From Metridium senile (Eukaryota > Cnidaria > Anthozoa > Actiniaria > Metridiidae): a stretch of DNA of 64,000 nt. Position 1 is the stretch's first letter. Every line of letters starts with the position of its first letter. The stretch covers positions 12,756,605 through 12,820,604 of the forward strand of contig OX459103.1 of NCBI GenBank assembly GCA_949775045.1. Reading direction: 5' to 3'. Of the stretch, positions 1 to 11,230 are shown piece after piece. The translations under genes were made by a program, and so were the position numbers. Under the pieces are notes generated by a model. The model saw only the letters and a program-made list of their open reading frames with translations, had not been told where the DNA came from and searched no databases.

Positions 1-162
1 GATTGTGTTGACACATTTTTAGCGAATCCCAAAGGCCATAAGGCATTCTGGGTATGATTTTGTAGTCTTTCCTAAATAAAATGTTTCGGTTTTATCAGAA
101 AGCTTAGATATTTCTAGACATTGTTCTCGGGGTCTAAGCGATCACTTTGAGTCGAAAACCCC
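1..162 (+). repeat. Representative type A monomer (162 bp)
   Basis: Runs from GATTGTGTTGACACA to the CCCC before the next GATT. Order of landmarks: leader with TTTTTAGC and CCCAAAGGCCATAA (1-41), GGCATTCTGGGTATGATTTT (42-61), CCTAAATAAAAT containing AATAAA (71-82), TTTCGGTTTTATCAGAAAGC with the start of a HindIII site (85-104), TTTCTAGACA with an XbaI site (111-120), then CTCGGGGTCTAAGCGATCAC and GTCGAAAACCCC. This copy carries a rare AGCGAATCCC variant (usually AGCAAATCCC) that recurs exactly once, 5,544 bp later. Most A copies begin GATTGTTTTG; the GATTGTGTTG leader seen here is a common subtype. Counted G+C is about 60 of 162. Confidence 0.95.
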
Positions 163-164
163 GA
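127..164. other. Dyad symmetry at the type A 3' end
   Basis: TCGGGGT (127-133) is the exact reverse complement of ACCCCGA (158-164), with a 24-base spacer; the element straddles the boundary with the next monomer. It recurs at nearly every A 3' end. In type B the matching position reads CAGGGTCC, so only GGGT/ACCC (4 bp) can pair. The dyad is followed by T7-T9 when the next monomer is B. Whether it forms a hairpin or a protein site is not shown by the sequence. Confidence 0.7.
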
Positions 165-326
165 TTTTTTTTAACGATTTTTAGAGACCCCTCTGGTAGT
201 CTATAGGGCATTCTGGGTAAGATTTTGTAGTTTTTCCTAAATAGAATTTTTCGGTTTTATCAGAAAGCTTAGATATTTTTAGAGATTGTTCTCAGGGTCC
301 TAGCGATCATTTTGAATCGAAAACCC
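163..326 (+). repeat. Representative type B monomer (164 bp)
   Basis: Begins GATTTTTTTTAACGA. The leader carries TTTTTAGAGACCCCTCTGG and TAGTCTATAGGGC (163-209). The body matches A but with GGGTAAGATT instead of GGGTATGATT, GTAGTTTTTCC instead of GTAGTCTTTCC, AAATAGAATTTTTCGG, ATATTTTTAGA (no XbaI site) and TCAGGGTCCTAGCGATCATT. It ends in AAACCC; elsewhere in the array B usually ends AAAACCCC, giving 165 bp and a 327-bp dimer. The leaders of A and B can still be aligned with each other, so the two types descend from one ancestral monomer. Confidence 0.95.
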
Positions 327-650
327 GATTGTTTTGACACATTTTTAGCAAATCCCAAAGGCCATAAGGCATTCTGGGTATGATTTTGTAGTCTTTCCTA
401 AATAAAATGTTTCGGTTTTATCAGAAAGCTTAGATATTTCTAGACATTGTTCTCGGGGTCTAAGCGATCACTTTGAGTCGAAAACCCCGATTGTGTTGAC
501 ACATTTTTAGCAAATCCCAAAGGCCATAAGGCATTCTGGGTATGATTTTGTAGTCTTTCCTAAATAAAATGTTTCGGTTTTATCAGAAAGCTTAGATATT
601 TCTAGACATTGTTCTCGGGGTCTAAGCGATCACTTTGAGTCGAAAACCCC
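327..650 (+). repeat. A-A tandem (two consecutive type A monomers)
   Basis: An ordinary A (327-488) is followed directly by a second A (489-650) whose leader is GATTGTGTTGACAC, breaking the A-B alternation. The same full-length A-A junction occurs near 1303, 2119, 5545, 6033, 6847, 7663, 12393, 13534, 19251, 20886, 23108, 23597, 26936, 27425 (GATTGTATTG form), 38626 and 38949. I find no such full-length A-A junction after 38,949; further right, A is followed only by B or by the truncated short A. The second A almost always has the GTG leader, so these junctions probably share one origin by unequal exchange. Confidence 0.88.
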
Positions 651-2770
651 GATTTTTTTTAACGATTTTTAGAGACCCCTCTGGTAGTCTATAGGGCATT
701 CTGGGTAAGATTTTGTAGTTTTTCCTAAATATAATTTTTCGGTTTTATCAGAAAGCTTAGATATTTTTAGACATTGTTCTCAGGGTCCTAGCGATCATTT
801 TGAGTCGAAAACCCGATTGTGTTGACACATTTTTAGCAAATCCCAAAGGCCATAAGGCATTCTGGGTATGATTTTGTAGTCTTTCCTAAATAAAATGTTT
901 CGGTTTTATCAGAAAGCTTAGATATTTCTAGACATTGTTCTCGGGGTCTAAGCGATCACTTTGAGTCGAAAACCCCGATTTTTTTTAACGATTTTTAGAG
1001 ACCCCTCTGGTAGTCTATAGGGCATTCTGGGTAAGATTTTGTAGTTTTTCCTAAATATAATTTTTCGGTTTTATCAGAAAGCTTAGATATTTTTAGACAT
1101 TGTTCTCAGGGTCCTAGCGATCATTTTGAGTCGAAAACCCGATTGTTTTGACACATTTTTAGCAAATCCCAAAGGCCATAAGGCATTCTGGGTATGATTT
1201 TGTAGTCTTTCCTAAATAAAATGTTTCGGTTTTATCAGAAAGCTTAGATATTTCTAGACATTGTTCTCGGGGTCTAAGCGATCACTTTGAGTCGAAAACC
1301 CCGATTGTGTTGACACATTTTTAGCAAATTCCAAAGGCCATAAGGCATTCTGGGTATGATTTTGTAGTCTTTCCTAAATAAAATGTTTCGGTTTTATCAG
1401 AAAGCTTAGATATTTCTAGACATTGTTCTCGGGGTCTAAGCGATCACTTTGAGTCGAAAACCCCGATTTTTTTTAACGATTTTTAGAGACCCCTCTGGTA
1501 GTCTATAGGGCATTCTGTGTAAGATTTTGTAGTTTTTCCTAAATAGAATTTTTCGGTTTTATCAGAAAGCTTAGATATTTTTAGACATTGTTCTCAGGGT
1601 CCTAGCGATCATTTTGAGTCGAAAACCCCGATTGTTTTGACACATTTTTAGCAAATCCCAAAGGCCATAAGGCATTCTGGGTATGATTTTGTAGTCTTTC
1701 CTAAATAAAATTTTTCGGTTTTATCAGAAAGCTTAGATATTTCTAGACATTGTTCTCGGGGTCTAAGCAATCACTTTGAGTCGAAAACCCCGATTTTTTT
1801 TAACAACTTTTAGAGACCCCTCTGGTAGTCTATAGGGCATTCTGGGTAAGATTTTGTAGTTTTTTCCTAAATAGAATTTTTCGGTTTTATCAGAAAGCTT
1901 AGATATTTTTAGACATTGTTCTCAGGGTCCTAGCGATCATTTTGAGTCGAAAACCCGATTGTTTTGACTCATTTTTAGCAAATCCCAAAGGCCATAAGGC
2001 ATTCTGGGTATGATTTTGTAGTCTTTCCTAAATAAAATGTTTCGGTTTTATCAGAAAGCTTAGATATTTCTAGACATTGTTCTCGGGGTCTAAGCGATCA
2101 CTTTGAGTCGAAAACCCCGATTGTGTTGACACATTTTTAGCAAATCCCAAAGGCCATAAGGCATTCTGGGTATGATTTTGTAGTCTTTCCTAAATAAAAT
2201 GTTTCGGTTTTATCAGAAAGCTTAGATATTTCTAGACATTGTTCTCGGGGTCTAAGCGATCACTTTGAGTCGAAAACCCCGATTTTTTTTAACGATTTTT
2301 AGAGACCCCTCTGGTAGTCTATAGGGCATTCTGGGTAAGATTTTGTAGTTTTTCCTAAATAGAATTTTTCGGTTTTATCAGAAAGCTTAGATATTTTTAG
2401 AGATTGTTCTCAGGGTCCTAGCGATCATTTTGAATCGAAAACCCGATTGTTTTGACACAGTTTTAGCAAATCCCAAAGGCCATAAGGCATTCTGGGTATG
2501 ATTTTGTAGTCTTTCCTAAATAAAATGTTTCGGTTTTATCAGAAAGCTTAGATATTTCTAGACATTGTTCTCGGGGTCTAAGCGATCACTTTGAGTCGAA
2601 AACCCCGATTTTTTTTAACGATTTTTAGAGACCCCTCTGGTAGTCTATAGGGCATTCTGGGTAAGATTTTGTAGTTTTTCCTAAATATAATTTTTGGGTT
2701 TTATCAGAAAGCTTAGATATTTTTAGACATTGTTCTCAGGGTCCTAGCGATCATTTTGAGTCGAAAACCC

Positions 2771-5218
2771 GATTGTTTTGACACATTTTTAGCAAATCCC
2801 AAAGGCCATAAGGCATTCTGGGTATGATTTTGTAGTCTTTCCTAAATAAAATGTTTCGGTTTTATCAGAAAGCTTAGATATTTCTAGACATTGTTCTCGG
2901 GGTCTAAGCGATCACTTTGAGTCGAAAACCCCGATTTTTTTTAACGATTTTTAGAGACCCCTCTGGTAGTCTATAGGGCATTCTGGGTAAGATTTTGTAG
3001 TTTTTCCTAAATAGAATTTTTCGGTTTTATCAGAAAGCTTAGATATTTTTAGAGATTGTTCTCAGGGTCCTAGCGATCATTTTGAATTGAAAACCCGATT
3101 GTTTTGACACATTTTTAGCAAATCCCAAAGGCCATAAGGCATTCTGGGTATGATTTTGTAGTCTTTCCTAAATAAAATGTTTCGGTTTTATCAGAAAGCT
3201 TAGATATTTCTAGACATTGTTCTCGGGGTCTAAGCGATCACTTTGAGTCGAAAACCCCGATTTTTTTTAACGATTTTTAGAGACCCCTCTGGTAGTCTAT
3301 AGGGCATTCTGGGTAAGATTTTGTAGTTTTTCCTAAATATAATTTTTCGGTTTTATCAGAAAGCTTAGATATTTTTAGACATTGTTCTCAGGGTCCTAGC
3401 GATCATTTTGAGTCGAAAACCCCGATTGTTTTGACACATTTTTAGCAAATCCCAAAGGCCATAAGGCATTCTGGGTATGATTTTGTAGTCTTTCCTAAAT
3501 AAAATGTTTCGGTTTTATCAGAAAGCTTAGATATTTCTAGACATTGTTCTCGGGGTCTAAGCGATCACTTTGAGTCGAAAACCCCGATTTTTTTGTAACG
3601 ACTTTTAGAGACCCCTCTGGTAGTCTATAGGGCATTCTGGGTAAGATTTTGTAGTTTTTCCTAAATAGAATTTTTCGGTTTTATCAGAAAGCTTAGATAT
3701 TTTTAGACATTGTTCTCAGGGTCCTAGCGATCATTTTGAGTCGAAAACCCGATTGTGTTGACACATTTTTAGCAAATCCCAAAGGCCATAAGGCATTCTG
3801 GGTATGATTTTGTAGTCTTTCCTAAATAAAATGTTTCGGTTTTATCAGAAAGCTTAGATATTTCTAGACATTGTTCTCGGGGTCTAAGCGATCACTTTGA
3901 GTCGAAAACCCCGATTTTTTTTAACGATTTTTAGAGACCCCTCTGGTAGTCTATAGGGCATTCTGTGTAAGATTTTGTAGTTTTTCCTAAATAGAATTTT
4001 TCGGTTTTATCAGAAAGCTTAGATATTTTTAGACATTGTTCTCAGGGTCCTAGCGATCATTTTGAGTCGAAAACCCGATTGTTTTGACACATTTTTAGCA
4101 AATCCCAAAGGCCATAAGGCATTCTGGGTATGATTTTGTAGTCTTTCCTAAATAAAATGTTTCGGTTTTATCAGAAAGCTTAGATATTTCTAGACATTGT
4201 TCTCGGGGTCTAAGCGATCACTTTGAGTCGAAAACCCCGATTTTTTTTAACGATTTTTAGAGACCCCTCTGGTAGTCTATAGGGCATTCTGGGTAAGATT
4301 TTGTAGTTTTTCCTAAATAGAATTTTTCGGTTTTATCAGAAAGCTTAGATATTTTTAGAGATTGTTCTCAGGGTCCTAGCGATCATTTTGAATTGAAAAC
4401 CCGATTGTTTTGACACATTTTTAGCAAATCCCAAAGGCCATAAGGCATTCTGGGTATGATTTTGTAGTCTTTCCTAAATAAAATGTTTCGGTTTTATCAG
4501 AAAGCTTAGATATTTCTAGACATTGTTCTCGGGGTCTAAGCGATCACTTTGAGTCGAAAACCCCGATTTTTTTTAACGATTTTTAGAGACCCCTCTGGTA
4601 GTCTATAGGGCATTCTGGGTAAGATTTTGTAGTTTTTCCTAAATATAATTTTTCGGTTTTATCAGAAAGCTTAGATATTTTTAGACATTGTTCTCAGGGT
4701 CCTAGCGATCATTTTGAGTCGAAAACCCCGATTGTTTTGACACATTTTTAGCAAATCCCAAAGGCCATAAGGCATTCTGGGTATGATTTTGTAGTCTTTC
4801 CTAAATAAAATGTTTCGGTTTTATCAGAAAGCTTAGATATTTCTAGACATTGTTCTCGGGGTCTAAGCGATCACTTTGAGTCGAAAACCCCGATTTTTTT
4901 GTAACGACTTTTAGAGACCCCTCTGGTAGTCTATAGGGCATTCTGGGTAAGATTTTGTAGTTTTTCCTAAATAGAATTTTTCGGTTTTATCAGAAAGCTT
5001 AGATATTTTTAGACATTGTTCTCAGGGTCCTAGCGATCATTTTGAGTCGAAAACCCGATTGTGTTGACACATTTTTAGCAAATCCCAAAGGCCATAAGGC
5101 ATTCTGGGTATGATTTTGTAGTCTTTCCTAAATAAAATGTTTCGGTTTTATCAGAAAGCTTAGATATTTCTAGACATTGTTCTCGGGGTCTAAGCGATCA
5201 CTTTGAGTCGAAAACCCC
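2771..5218 (+). repeat. Nested 1,306-bp duplication (8 monomers)
   Basis: 2,771-3,912 recurs at 4,077-5,218. Supporting variant pairs are GAATTGAAAA (3085/4391), CCCCGATT after B (3424/4730), GTAACGACTT (3595/4901) and the GATTGTGTTG leader after B (3751/5057), all 1,306 bp apart. The unit is four A-B dimers. The B monomer after each copy differs: CTGTGTAAG with AAATAGAATT at 3,913 against CTGGGTAAG with AAATATAATT at 5,219. That marks the end of the match. Confidence 0.8.
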
Positions 5219-5544
5219 GATTTTTTTTAACGATTTTTAGAGACCCCTCTGGTAGTCTATAGGGCATTCTGGGTAAGATTTTGTAGTTTTTCCTAAATAT
5301 AATTTTTCGGTTTTATCAGAAAGCTTAGATATTTTTAGACATTGTTCTCAGGGTCCTAGCGATCATTTTGAGTCGAAAACCCGATTGTTTTGACACATTT
5401 TTAGCAAATCCCAAAGGCCATAAGGCATTCTGGGTATGATTTTGTAGTCTTTCCTAAATAAAATGTTTCGGTTTTATCAGAAAGCTTAGATATTTCTAGA
5501 CATTGTTCTCGGGGTCTAAGCGATCACTTTGAGTCGAAAACCCC

Positions 5545-8500
5545 GATTGTGTTGACACATTTTTAGCGAATCCCAAAGGCCATAAGGCATTCTGGGTATG
5601 ATTTTGTAGTCTTTCCTAAATAAAATGTTTCGGTTTTATCAGAAAGCTTAGATATTTCTAGACATTGTTCTCGGGGTCTAAGCGATCACTTTGAGTCGAA
5701 AACCCCGATTTTTTTTAACGATTTTTAGAGACCCCTCTGGTAGTCTATAGGGCATTCTGGGTAAGATTTTGTAGTTTTTCCTAAATAGAATTTTTCGGTT
5801 TTATCAGAAAGCTTAGATATTTTTAGAGATTGTTCTCAGGGTCCTAGCGATCATTTTGAATCGAAAACCCGATTGTTTTGACACATTTTTAGCAAATCCC
5901 AAAGGCCATAAGGCATTCTGGGTATGATTTTGTAGTCTTTCCTAAATAAAATGTTTCGGTTTTATCAGAAAGCTTAGATATTTCTAGACATTGTTCTCGG
6001 GGTCTAAGCGATCACTTTGAGTCGAAAACCCCGATTGTGTTGACACATTTTTAGCAAATCCCAAAGGCCATAAGGCATTCTGGGTATGATTTTGTAGTCT
6101 TTCCTAAATAAAATGTTTCGGTTTTATCAGAAAGCTTAGATATTTCTAGACATTGTTCTCGGGGTCTAAGCGATCACTTTGAGTCGAAAACCCCGATTTT
6201 TTTTAACGATTTTTAGAGACCCCTCTGGTAGTCTATAGGGCATTCTGGGTAAGATTTTGTAGTTTTTCCTAAATATAATTTTTCGGTTTTATCAGAAAGC
6301 TTAGATATTTTTAGACATTGTTCTCAGGGTCCTAGCGATCATTTTGAGTCGAAAACCCGATTGTGTTGACACATTTTTAGCAAATCCCAAAGGCCATAAG
6401 GCATTCTGGGTATGATTTTGTAGTCTTTCCTAAATAAAATGTTTCGGTTTTATCAGAAAGCTTAGATATTTCTAGACATTGTTCTCGGGGTCTAAGCGAT
6501 CACTTTGAGTCGAAAACCCCGATTTTTTTTAACGATTTTTAGAGACCCCTCTGGTAGTCTATAGGGCATTCTGGGTAAGATTTTGTAGTTTTTCCTAAAT
6601 ATAATTTTTCGGTTTTATCAGAAAGCTTAGATATTTTTAGACATTGTTCTCAGGGTCCTAGCGATCATTTTGAGTCGAAAACCCGATTGTTTTGACACAT
6701 TTTTAGCAAATCCCAAAGGCCATAAGGCATTCTGGGTATGATTTTGTAGTCTTTCCTAAATAAAATGTTTCGGTTTTATCAGAAAGCTTAGATATTTCTA
6801 GACATTGTTCTCGGGGTCTAAGCGATCACTTTGAGTCGAAAACCCCGATTGTGTTGACACATTTTTAGCAAATTCCAAAGGCCATAAGGCATTCTGGGTA
6901 TGATTTTGTAGTCTTTCCTAAATAAAATGTTTCGGTTTTATCAGAAAGCTTAGATATTTCTAGACATTGTTCTCGGGGTCTAAGCGATCACTTTGAGTCG
7001 AAAACCCCGATTTTTTTTAACGATTTTTAGAGACCCCTCTGGTAGTCTATAGGGCATTCTGTGTAAGATTTTGTAGTTTTTCCTAAATAGAATTTTTCGG
7101 TTTTATCAGAAAGCTTAGATATTTTTAGACATTGTTCTCAGGGTCCTAGCGATCATTTTGAGTCGAAAACCCCGATTGTTTTGACACATTTTTAGCAAAT
7201 CCCAAAGGCCATAAGGCATTCTGGGTATGATTTTGTAGTCTTTCCTAAATAAAATTTTTCGGTTTTATCAGAAAGCTTAGATATTTCTAGACATTGTTCT
7301 CGGGGTCTAAGCAATCACTTTGAGTCGAAAACCCCGATTTTTTTTAACAACTTTTAGAGACCCCTCTGGTAGTCTATAGGGCATTCTGGGTAAGATTTTG
7401 TAGTTTTTTCCTAAATAGAATTTTTCGGTTTTATCAGAAAGCTTAGATATTTTTAGACATTGTTCTCAGGGTCCTAGCGATCATTTTGAGTCGAAAACCC
7501 GATTGTTTTGACTCATTTTTAGCAAATCCCAAAGGCCATAAGGCATTCTGGGTATGATTTTGTAGTCTTTCCTAAATAAAATGTTTCGGTTTTATCAGAA
7601 AGCTTAGATATTTCTAGACATTGTTCTCGGGGTCTAAGCGATCACTTTGAGTCGAAAACCCCGATTGTGTTGACACATTTTTAGCAAATCCCAAAGGCCA
7701 TAAGGCATTCTGGGTATGATTTTGTAGTCTTTCCTAAATAAAATGTTTCGGTTTTATCAGAAAGCTTAGATATTTCTAGACATTGTTCTCGGGGTCTAAG
7801 CGATCACTTTGAGTCGAAAACCCCGATTTTTTTTAACGATTTTTAGAGACCCCTCTGGTAGTCTATAGGGCATTCTGGGTAAGATTTTGTAGTTTTTCCT
7901 AAATAGAATTTTTCGGTTTTATCAGAAAGCTTAGATATTTTTAGAGATTGTTCTCAGGGTCCTAGCGATCATTTTGAATCGAAAACCCGATTGTTTTGAC
8001 ACAGTTTTAGCAAATCCCAAAGGCCATAAGGCATTCTGGGTATGATTTTGTAGTCTTTCCTAAATAAAATGTTTCGGTTTTATCAGAAAGCTTAGATATT
8101 TCTAGACATTGTTCTCGGGGTCTAAGCGATCACTTTGAGTCGAAAACCCCGATTTTTTTTAACGATTTTTAGAGACCCCTCTGGTAGTCTATAGGGCATT
8201 CTGGGTAAGATTTTGTAGTTTTTCCTAAATATAATTTTTGGGTTTTATCAGAAAGCTTAGATATTTTTAGACATTGTTCTCAGGGTCCTAGCGATCATTT
8301 TGAGTCGAAAACCCGATTGTTTTGACACATTTTTAGCAAATCCCAAAGGCCATAAGGCATTCTGGGTATGATTTTGTAGTCTTTCCTAAATAAAATGTTT
8401 CGGTTTTATCAGAAAGCTTAGATATTTCTAGACATTGTTCTCGGGGTCTAAGCGATCACTTTGAGTCGAAAACCCCGATTTTTTTTAACGATTTTTAGAG

Positions 8501-8640
8501 ACCCCTCTGGTAGTCTATAGGGCATTCTGGGTAAGATTTTGTAGTTTTTCCTAAATAGAATTTTTCGGTTTTATCAGAAAGCTTAGATATTTTTAGAGAT
8601 TGTTCTCAGGGTCCTAGCGATCATTTTGAATCGAAAACCC
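5545..8640 (+). repeat. 5,544-bp block, copy 2 (collinear part)
   Basis: Matches 1-3,096 with a constant 5,544-bp offset, including all the rare variants listed for copy 1. The first difference I noticed near the right end is GAATCGAAAA here where copy 1 has GAATTGAAAA (3085). Beyond that the offset becomes 6,196 bp (5,544 + 652), shown by GAATTGAAAA at 3085 and 9281, CCCCGATTGT at 3424 and GTAACGACT at 3595 and 9791. A 652-bp tetramer was therefore added to copy 2 or lost from copy 1. Confidence 0.82.
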
Positions 8641-11230
8641 GATTGTTTTGACACAGTTTTAGCAAATCCCAAAGGCCATAAGGCATTCTGGGTATGATTT
8701 TGTAGTCTTTCCTAAATAAAATGTTTCGGTTTTATCAGAAAGCTTAGATATTTCTAGACATTGTTCTCGGGGTCTAAGCGATCACTTTGAGTCGAAAACC
8801 CCGATTTTTTTTAACGATTTTTAGAGACCCCTCTGGTAGTCTATAGGGCATTCTGGGTAAGATTTTGTAGTTTTTCCTAAATATAATTTTTGGGTTTTAT
8901 CAGAAAGCTTAGATATTTTTAGACATTGTTCTCAGGGTCCTAGCGATCATTTTGAGTCGAAAACCCGATTGTTTTGACACATTTTTAGCAAATCCCAAAG
9001 GCCATAAGGCATTCTGGGTATGATTTTGTAGTCTTTCCTAAATAAAATGTTTCGGTTTTATCAGAAAGCTTAGATATTTCTAGACATTGTTCTCGGGGTC
9101 TAAGCGATCACTTTGAGTCGAAAACCCCGATTTTTTTTAACGATTTTTAGAGACCCCTCTGGTAGTCTATAGGGCATTCTGGGTAAGATTTTGTAGTTTT
9201 TCCTAAATAGAATTTTTCGGTTTTATCAGAAAGCTTAGATATTTTTAGAGATTGTTCTCAGGGTCCTAGCGATCATTTTGAATTGAAAACCCGATTGTTT
9301 TGACACATTTTTAGCAAATCCCAAAGGCCATAAGGCATTCTGGGTATGATTTTGTAGTCTTTCCTAAATAAAATGTTTCGGTTTTATCAGAAAGCTTAGA
9401 TATTTCTAGACATTGTTCTCGGGGTCTAAGCGATCACTTTGAGTCGAAAACCCCGATTTTTTTTAACGATTTTTAGAGACCCCTCTGGTAGTCTATAGGG
9501 CATTCTGGGTAAGATTTTGTAGTTTTTCCTAAATATAATTTTTGGGTTTTATCAGAAAGCTTAGATATTTTTAGACATTGTTCTCAGGGTCCTAGCGATC
9601 ATTTTGAGTCGAAAACCCCGATTGTTTTGACACATTTTTAGCAAATCCCAAAGGCCATAAGGCATTCTGGGTATGATTTTGTAGTCTTTCCTAAATAAAA
9701 TGTTTCGGTTTTATCAGAAAGCTTAGATATTTCTAGACATTGTTCTCGGGGTCTAAGCGATCACTTTGAGTCGAAAACCCCGATTTTTTTGTAACGACTT
9801 TTAGAGACCCCTCTGGTAGTCTATAGGGCATTCTGGGTAAGATTTTGTAGTTTTTCCTAAATAGAATTTTTCGGTTTTATCAGAAAGCTTAGATATTTTT
9901 AGACATTGTTCTCAGGGTCCTAGCGATCATTTTGAGTCGAAAACCCGATTGTGTTGACACATTTTTAGCAAATCCCAAAGGCCATAAGGCATTCTGGGTA
10001 TGATTTTGTAGTCTTTCCTAAATAAAATGTTTCGGTTTTATCAGAAAGCTTAGATATTTCTAGACATTGTTCTCGGGGTCTAAGCGATCACTTTGAGTCG
10101 AAAACCCCGATTTTTTTTAACGATTTTTAGAGACCCCTCTGGTAGTCTATAGGGCATTCTGGGTAAGATTTTGTAGTTTTTCCTAAATATAATTTTTGGG
10201 TTTTATCAGAAAGCTTAGATATTTTTAGACATTGTTCTCAGGGTCCTAGCGATCATTTTGAGTCGAAAACCCGATTGTTTTGACACATTTTTAGCAAATC
10301 CCAAAGGCCATAAGGCATTCTGGGTATGATTTTGTAGTCTTTCCTAAATAAAATGTTTCGGTTTTATCAGAAAGCTTAGATATTTCTAGACATTGTTCTC
10401 GGGGTCTAAGCGATCACTTTGAGTCGAAAACCCCGATTTTTTTTAACGATTTTTAGAGACCCCTCTGGTAGTCTATAGGGCATTCTGGGTAAGATTTTGT
10501 AGTTTTTCCTAAATAGAATTTTTCGGTTTTATCAGAAAGCTTAGATATTTTTAGAGATTGTTCTCAGGGTCCTAGCGATCATTTTGAATCGAAAACCCGA
10601 TTGTTTTGACACATTTTTAGCAAATCCCAAAGGCCATAAGGCATTCTGGGTATGATTTTGTAGTCTTTCCTAAATAAAATGTTTCGGTTTTATCAGAAAG
10701 CTTAGATATTTCTAGACATTGTTCTCGGGGTCTAAGCGATCACTTTGAGTCGAAAACCCCGATTTTTTTTAACGATTTTTAGAGACCCCTCTGGTAGTCT
10801 ATAGGGCATTCTGGGTAAGATTTTGTAGTTTTTCCTAAATAGAATTTTTGGGTTTTATCAGAAAGCTTAGATATTTTTAGACATTGTTCTCAGGGTCCTA
10901 GCGATCATTTTGAGTCGAAAACCCGATTGTTTTGACACATTTTTAGCAAATCCCAAAGGCCATAAGGCATTCTGGGTATGATTTTGTAGTCTTTCCTAAA
11001 TAAAATGTTTCGGTTTTATCAGAAAGCTTAGATATTTCTAGACATTGTTCTCGGGGTCTAAGCGATCACTTTGAGTCGAAAACCCCGATTTTTTTTAACG
11101 ATTTTTAGAGACCCCTCTGGTAGTCTATAGGGCATTCTGGGTAAGATTTTGTAGTTTTTCCTAAATAGAATTTTTCGGTTTTATCAGAAAGCTTAGATAT
11201 TTTTAGAGATTGTTCTCAGGGTCCTAGCGA
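7830..11230 (+). repeat. 652-bp tetramer run (A-B-A-B*)
   Basis: A B subtype with ATTTTTGGGTTTTATC (GGG instead of CGG) appears at 8240, 8892, 9544, 10198 and 10850, spaced 652, 652, 654 and 652 bp. It alternates with a B subtype carrying AGAGATTG and usually GAATCGAAAA. GACACAGTTT at 7999 and 8651 has the same spacing. The local unit is thus two dimers rather than one. The copies are not identical: the run also contains GTAACGACTT at 9791 and a GATTGTGTTG leader at 9947, which recur 1,958 bp later at 11749 and 11905. Confidence 0.75.

Larger units (their letters stand above)
1..5544 (+). repeat. 5,544-bp block, copy 1 (about 34 monomers)
   Basis: Rare variants here recur exactly 5,544 bp downstream: AGCGAATCCC (21, 5565), AGCAAATTCC (1327 and 6871 for AATTCC), GCATTCTGTG (near 1510 and 7054), GACTCATTTT (near 1966 and 7510) and GACACAGTTT (2455 and 7999 for ACACAG). 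The length equals 17 A-B dimers. The block mixes A-B dimers with A-A junctions at 489, 1303 and 2119. B copies mostly end in three Cs (AAACCCGATT), unlike most of the array to the right. Subtypes of B include AAATATAATTTT and AAATAGAATTTT forms and an AGAGATTG form. Confidence 0.85.

Noticed and set aside
85..104. CENP-B box, suggested by TTTCGGTTTTATCAGAAAGC
   Set aside because: The core needs TTCG, then A four bases later, then CGGG. Here TTCG is followed by GTTTT and no CGGG is at the right spacing, in either monomer type.
127..172. Bacterial rho-independent terminator (GC dyad followed by a T-run)
   Set aside because: The 24-base loop is long, the element recurs about 200 times without genes, and the context is a eukaryotic-type satellite.
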